The notes under the pieces are model-generated. The model saw nothing but the letters and a program-made list of their open reading frames with translations, ran no database searches and was not told the origin of the DNA. The position numbers and the translations under genes were made by a program. A DNA stretch of 64,000 nucleotides. Source: Marinagarivorans cellulosilyticus (GTDB lineage Bacteria > Pseudomonadota > Gammaproteobacteria > Pseudomonadales > Cellvibrionaceae). Of the stretch, positions 60,470 through 64,000 are shown piece by piece (within the stretch, counting starts at the first letter, position 1; the number at the start of each line of letters is the position of its first letter). The DNA lies in the NCBI RefSeq assembly GCF_021655555.1, contig NZ_AP023086.1, positions 3,068,685 to 3,132,684 of the forward strand. Direction: 5' to 3'.

Positions 60470-61276
60470 CTATTGTTTGACGGGTTTGCTGAATTTCTTG
60501 CGCGCTTCAGAAACTTTTTTCCGATAAATGCATGCTTCGGCATGGTCGTTAATCAACCCCATAGCTTGCATAAAGGCATAGCAGGTTGTTGGGCCAACGA
60601 ACTTCCAGCCGCGTTTTTTTAGCGCCTTGGCTAAAGCGATTGATTCTTTCGAGGTGCTTGCGCTTTGGGGTTTTTCTAGGTTTTGTGGCGCGGGTTCAAA
60701 GCTCCAGAAAAAAGCCGCCAGTGAACCTTCTTGGGCGACTAGCTCTAGCGCGCATCGAGCATTATTGACGACCGATTCAATTTTTCCACGGTGACGTACA
60801 ATGCCTGAATCTTGCAAAAGCCGCTCGATATCGGATTCGGAAAAATTCGCAATTTTAGTAAAGGGCAGCTCTAAAAATGCACTTTTTCCGCGATAGCGGC
60901 TTACAGGTTTTCGCTCCTGCAAAACCTGTATTCGGTCCATCCATGGACATTAGCTCCGTCCTCGAGTCCTCATTTACACCACGTAAACTGCGGCTCTCCG
61001 GGCGGTGATTCCTTGCTCTCACAAAAAAATTACTATTTTTAGAGGTGCCCTAAAGTTAAAATCCTGAAAGGCGCGGCGAAAACTTTCGCGTTTTGCCAGA
61101 ATAGTGCGCCAGCTCAAGCCGGATTGAAAACTCTCTAAGCATATTTTTTCAAATAGGCGAATGTCGTCGTCAACCGGGTAACCCCATTCTTTGTCATGGT
61201 AATCGAAAAATTCGGGTGCCGCGGCACACCAGCTGCAGCGAGGCTTGCCGTCGGGGCCTAGAATGGTTGTGTTCAT
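60470..61276 (-). pseudogene. tag: DNA-3-methyladenine glycosylase I, interrupted by a MITE
   Basis: The minus strand encodes both parts of Tag, the enzyme that removes 3-methyladenine from alkylated DNA. The N-terminal part (61276-61019) has CSWC, YHDKEWG, ICLESFQSGLSW and reaches FQDFNF, then runs into foreign sequence and stops. The C-terminal part resumes at TKIANFSESDIERLL and has DSGIVRHRGKI, ALKKRGWKFVGPTTCYAFMQA and GLINDHAEAC. Between them lies a 188-bp element flanked by TAAA. Deleting the element and one TAAA joins DFNF directly to TKIANF in frame, matching E. coli Tag. A fragment starting at ATG 60940 inside the element could be translated but lacks half the active site. Confidence 0.9.
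60863..61050. mobile_element. 188-bp MITE inserted in tag
   Basis: Ends GGGCAGCTCTAAAAAT (60863-60878) and ATTTTTAGAGGTGCCC (61035-61050) are inverted repeats with one mismatch in 16. They are flanked by TAAA at 60859-60862 and at 61051-61054, a 4-bp target duplication. No transposase is encoded. An inner hairpin TACAGGTTTT (60902-60911)/AAAACCTGTA (60921-60930) is present. End sequence and 4-bp duplication resemble IS5/IS4-like families, so it was probably mobilised by such an element elsewhere in the genome (inference). Confidence 0.88.
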
Positions 61277-61327
61277 ACCGATTCCCTCGGTTGGTTTTAA
61301 TGGCGCCTAATAAATTGTTAATGACTG

Positions 61328-61957
61328 CTAATAAAGTTGATTTTTGGCTCTCTCGGCCACAAAGGCTTCGACTTTTTTAACCTCGCTTTCAGGCGTATTC
61401 GGGTCTATTTGTGCCATTAATATCCGCGCAAACGAGGGTAGAATACTGCGCTCGGTTAAGGATTCTGGCTGCCACAGCTTGGAGCGTTTAATGGCTTTGG
61501 TGCAGTGGAAATATATTTCTGTAATCGAGATGGTAATTGCCGATTTCGGGAGCTTTCCCTGCTGCTTACACTGCTCTAAAAGCTGAGTGTCGATAGAGAT
61601 TTTTGCGCTGCCGTTAATGCGTAGGCACTCGCCAAAGCCCGGCACTAATACCAGCAGGCCAACGTTTGGGTTTTCGATAATATTGCTTAGGCTATCAAGA
61701 CGGTTATTACCTGGACGATCGGGTAGGGCAAGGGTTTTATGATCTATGATCTGAATAAAACCGGGCTGATCGCCACGGGGCGAGCAATCTTGAATACCGA
61801 CACTGCTCGCTGTTGATAGAATCGCAAATGGCGAGAGCGCTAAAAATGCTCGGCTGTACTCGTCTAATTCGCTCCTTTCCTTATCAACCGCTAAACCCAG
61901 CGGTTCACCATAGAGTTTACGTAATTCCGCATGGCTGCTAATGATGTTGTCTTCCAT
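61328..61957 (-). CDS. Pyridoxamine 5'-phosphate oxidase-like FMN protein (MSMEG_1061-like)
   Basis: A 209-residue soluble flavoprotein of the split-barrel PPOX superfamily. LSPFAILSTAS, DCSPRGDQPGFIQIID, LALPDRPGNNRLDSLSNIIENPNVGLLVLVPG, LRINGSAKI and the C-terminal FHCTKAIKRSKLW are the family blocks; the RPGNNR segment contacts the FMN phosphate. Many members reduce or oxidise small molecules of unknown identity. Just upstream on the same strand lies the remnant of another gene (61975-62107), so this gene was once a second cistron. Confidence 0.85.
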   Translation of the reverse strand: MEDNIISSHAELRKLYGEPLGLAVDKERSELDEYSRAFLALSPFAILSTASSVGIQDCSPRGDQPGFIQIIDHKTLALPDRPGNNRLDSLSNIIENPNVGLLVLVPGFGECLRINGSAKISIDTQLLEQCKQQGKLPKSAITISITEIYFHCTKAIKRSKLWQPESLTERSILPSFARILMAQIDPNTPESEVKKVEAFVAERAKNQLY

Positions 61958-61974
61958 ATACCCGTGCCCTTTTT

Positions 61975-62107
61975 CTAGTTCGATGTGGGTAAATCTTCAA
62001 ACGTTTGTTTTTTGGCATCAAACCATACTTGCAGCGTTTCTGGCTTTTGCATCAGTTCGCGCATAGCGGTCTGGGTGAAATTAAGTGGGCGATTAACGCG
62101 TGCTATA
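61975..62107 (-). pseudogene. Remnant of a gene upstream of the PPOX protein gene
   Basis: The minus strand between about 62107 and TAG 61975-61977 encodes a protein-like C-terminus (ARVNRPLNFTQTAMREL, then QVWFDAKKQTFEDLPTSN) with no start codon in a good position and a stop just upstream. It reads like the tail of a real protein whose front has been lost. The family is not recognised. The 200 bases further upstream (62108-62311) hold no gene but contain GCTGCTGCTAGAGCAGCA, a short hairpin. Confidence 0.35.
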
Positions 62108-62311
62108 CCCTAACGTTGCATTCACTTTTGGCTCAGGATCGCTTCGCTGCTGCTAGAGCAGCATTTCTAGCGTCGTACTCAATTTTTCTGGGTCTCGCCT
62201 AGAGTGATGGTATCAATCTAAAAAATCTCCGCTCAAAGCTACAAATACCATTCTAAAAGGATCTGCACAGAAAACCTAATGCACGTTGGGGTAGTTGCCA
62301 ATAATAAGGGC

Positions 62312-63847
62312 TTATTGGTTAGCGATTAAGCTATTTAAATACACTTCCAAATTTGTATAGTGGTTATTTAAGGTGTAATGGTTGCGATCATCGCTGTTGT
62401 CTTTGTCTAGCCCTTGCGCTGTTTCCCATATATCTGGCATGCCGTCGCGGTCGGCGTCACTTGGGCCTTGGGTTGATGGTATTGATTCAATTCCGCCTAC
62501 TTCGTCTTGGCTGTTAATAATGTAGCCGGTATTGGTGACCATTTGATGAATGAGGCGCTCGTCTGTGCTGTCGCGGCTGAGCGATGCACCGACATTATTT
62601 TTGACCCACAGGTAAGCGTCATCGGCCGAAAGGGTGGTGACTTCAGGGTAGTCCCAGCGTTGTGCTATTTTTTGGTTACTTGCAAATGCCGAAAACGCAT
62701 TCCAGCCGCGATCTGTGCCGTCGAGTATGCCATTAATATTGCTGTCGATTTTATTACCCGACTGAAAAGCATAAATGCTCTCATATTTTTCGTTGTCCCA
62801 AATATCCTCTGGGGTGTTGGAATCGTTGTTGGCGATGTAATAATTGCCAACCATATTCACTTCTGCGCGCCCACCTTTAGAACCATCAATCGATTCGCCT
62901 TGGCGCTGCCCCCAGCCATAAATAACATTATTGACAAAGTCGAGCTTCGCTTTGTAAACCGTTGGCGATTCCTGATTGGGGCCTATGCCTGGGTTGCGCA
63001 TATCGTTATGTGCATAAAGGTTGCGGTAATAGGTGTAGCCGCCGCCATCGTTATTATTTGCGCGCACCAGCGAGCCAAAACCATGAGGCATAAGGTACGA
63101 CGACCCGTTTTTTGTTTTAACGAGGTACGAATCGTTAAGTGCTTCGGCAATAATAGAATTTTGAATAGTAATGTTATTAGACCAGGTGACCGATAAGGAT
63201 TCGTCCACGCTCCACGATGCTGATATGTGATCCAAAATGACATTGTTAGCGTGAATTACGCTAATGGCGTCTGCGTTGCTGCCTTTTAAATCGCCATTGC
63301 CACGCGGTGGTTTTACACCGGTTGTGTCGTACACATTAAAATCGCCACAGCGAAAGCGCATATGCCGGATGATCACGTTATTTGCTTCTACCAGCGTGTT
63401 GTACCCGTAAACCGTTATGCCACCTTCTGGCGCTGTTTGGCCGGCTAGGGTGATGTTATTTTTATTGATGATAAGCGCCGATTCGAGCGCAATATTGCCA
63501 GAAACATCAAAAACGATGGTACGCGGGCCGTTAGCGGAATTAATCCCTTCGCGCAAAGAGCCCTCGCCAAAATCGTTAAGGTGCGTGACGTGGTAAACAT
63601 CGCCACCGCGCCCACCGGTAGCAAAGCGCCCGTAACCTTCGGCGCCAGGGAATGCAACAGGCGGCGAGGTAGGGGGAGAGGAGCTTAGGCTACTGCTGCT
63701 GGCAGCACTGGGTGAGCTTTGTGCGCTACTGGCATCGCTTGAATGCGTTGCTGTAATAGTACTAGAGCTACTAAGGGCGGTTTGTCCGTCGCAAGCACTT
63801 AATAAAAGTGACAGCGCAGCAGTACACAGGAGAAGTTCGGGTCTCAT
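62312..63847 (-). CDS. Polysaccharide lyase family 1-like pectate lyase lipoprotein
   Basis: A 511-residue surface or periplasmic lipoprotein. Lipobox LLSAC with C19; a Ser-rich linker (about 26-64) follows, a hallmark of Cellvibrionaceae carbohydrate enzymes. The catalytic parallel beta-helix (about 66-430) shows FPGAEGYGRFATGGRGG, TIVFDVSGNI, NITLAGQTAP, IIRHMRFR, DAISVIHANNVILDHISASWSVDE and repeated NN-hydrophobic coils. A C-terminal segment has the calcium-binding DADRDGMPDIWE of the thrombospondin-3/dockerin-like type. It should cleave polygalacturonate by beta-elimination. AGGTAAAG precedes ATG 63847. The remaining 153 bases of the window upstream hold its promoter and no gene. Confidence 0.9.
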   Translation of the reverse strand: MRPELLLCTAALSLLLSACDGQTALSSSSTITATHSSDASSAQSSPSAASSSSLSSSPPTSPPVAFPGAEGYGRFATGGRGGDVYHVTHLNDFGEGSLREGINSANGPRTIVFDVSGNIALESALIINKNNITLAGQTAPEGGITVYGYNTLVEANNVIIRHMRFRCGDFNVYDTTGVKPPRGNGDLKGSNADAISVIHANNVILDHISASWSVDESLSVTWSNNITIQNSIIAEALNDSYLVKTKNGSSYLMPHGFGSLVRANNNDGGGYTYYRNLYAHNDMRNPGIGPNQESPTVYKAKLDFVNNVIYGWGQRQGESIDGSKGGRAEVNMVGNYYIANNDSNTPEDIWDNEKYESIYAFQSGNKIDSNINGILDGTDRGWNAFSAFASNQKIAQRWDYPEVTTLSADDAYLWVKNNVGASLSRDSTDERLIHQMVTNTGYIINSQDEVGGIESIPSTQGPSDADRDGMPDIWETAQGLDKDNSDDRNHYTLNNHYTNLEVYLNSLIANQ

Positions 63848-64000
63848 ATAGCTTTACCTTATTATTGGTAAGGCCAGTTTATGTTATTTGCTGAGTATTG
63901 GTCTGCCTTGAGTGGTGTTTTGCGACTTGTTTGGCAGTTTTAAGGGCGGCCATATAGTGGTTATATCGGGCCAGCTTGTAAAAGGGCTGCCGCTAAAGCG

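Overview
The window looks like a chromosomal segment of a marine or aquatic polysaccharide-degrading gammaproteobacterium close to Cellvibrionaceae (Saccharophagus/Teredinibacter/Cellvibrio type). This is inferred from pseudomonad-like gene orders (ubiA-phoB-phoR; yggS-proC-yggT divergent from pilT-pilU), moderate G+C, and a surface pectate lyase with a lipobox and a poly-serine linker. No rRNA, tRNA, CRISPR array or complete prophage was seen.

Layout. 1-6141: the end of a histone-deacetylase-like gene, a hexose-6-phosphate mutarotase, and a four-gene molybdenum hydroxylase operon (iorA-iorB-xdhC-mocA type). 6145-6882: a two-repeat PRC-barrel protein. 7288-16392: an envelope-stress type operon of a PspA/YjfJ-like coiled-coil protein, a YqiJ-like OB-fold membrane protein, a YqiK-like flotillin and an 1831-residue AAA+ ATPase. 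This is the strongest candidate here for a poorly understood system. A rhomboid protease converges on it. 16966-29516 is mostly housekeeping: phoR, phoB with an upstream Pho box, ubiA, an HU protein, a dicarboxylate/amino-acid symporter, a GGDEF-EAL protein, an unlisted 38-residue membrane microprotein, yggT-proC-yggS, and pilT-pilU with a clear terminator.

29535-45739 is an exopolysaccharide locus: a GT2/phosphoglycosyl-transferase fusion, five further glycosyltransferases, a Wzz/GumC-like chain-length protein, an acyltransferase, a Wzx flippase and a Wzy-type polymerase/ligase. An oppositely oriented nitric-oxide signalling operon (HD-GYP response regulator, H-NOX haem sensor, soluble histidine kinase) sits in its middle. 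This suggests that NO controls c-di-GMP turnover and, through it, matrix production. A palindromic GCA-N3-TGC motif occurs upstream of three transcription units of this locus.

46033-64000 is more mosaic: a MAPEG protein, a 153-bp palindromic repeat, rnr, a methyltransferase, a DUF1287 protein, hydrolases, a RAYT/IS200-like transposase unit bounded by a 14-bp inverted repeat that cuts off a hydrolase gene, a GNAT acetyltransferase, a small membrane protein, a class C beta-lactamase-like hydrolase, a chemoreceptor, a DUF3089 protein, a tag gene split by a 188-bp MITE, a PPOX flavoprotein, a gene remnant and the pectate lyase. Removing the MITE together with one TAAA duplication restores the tag reading frame exactly.
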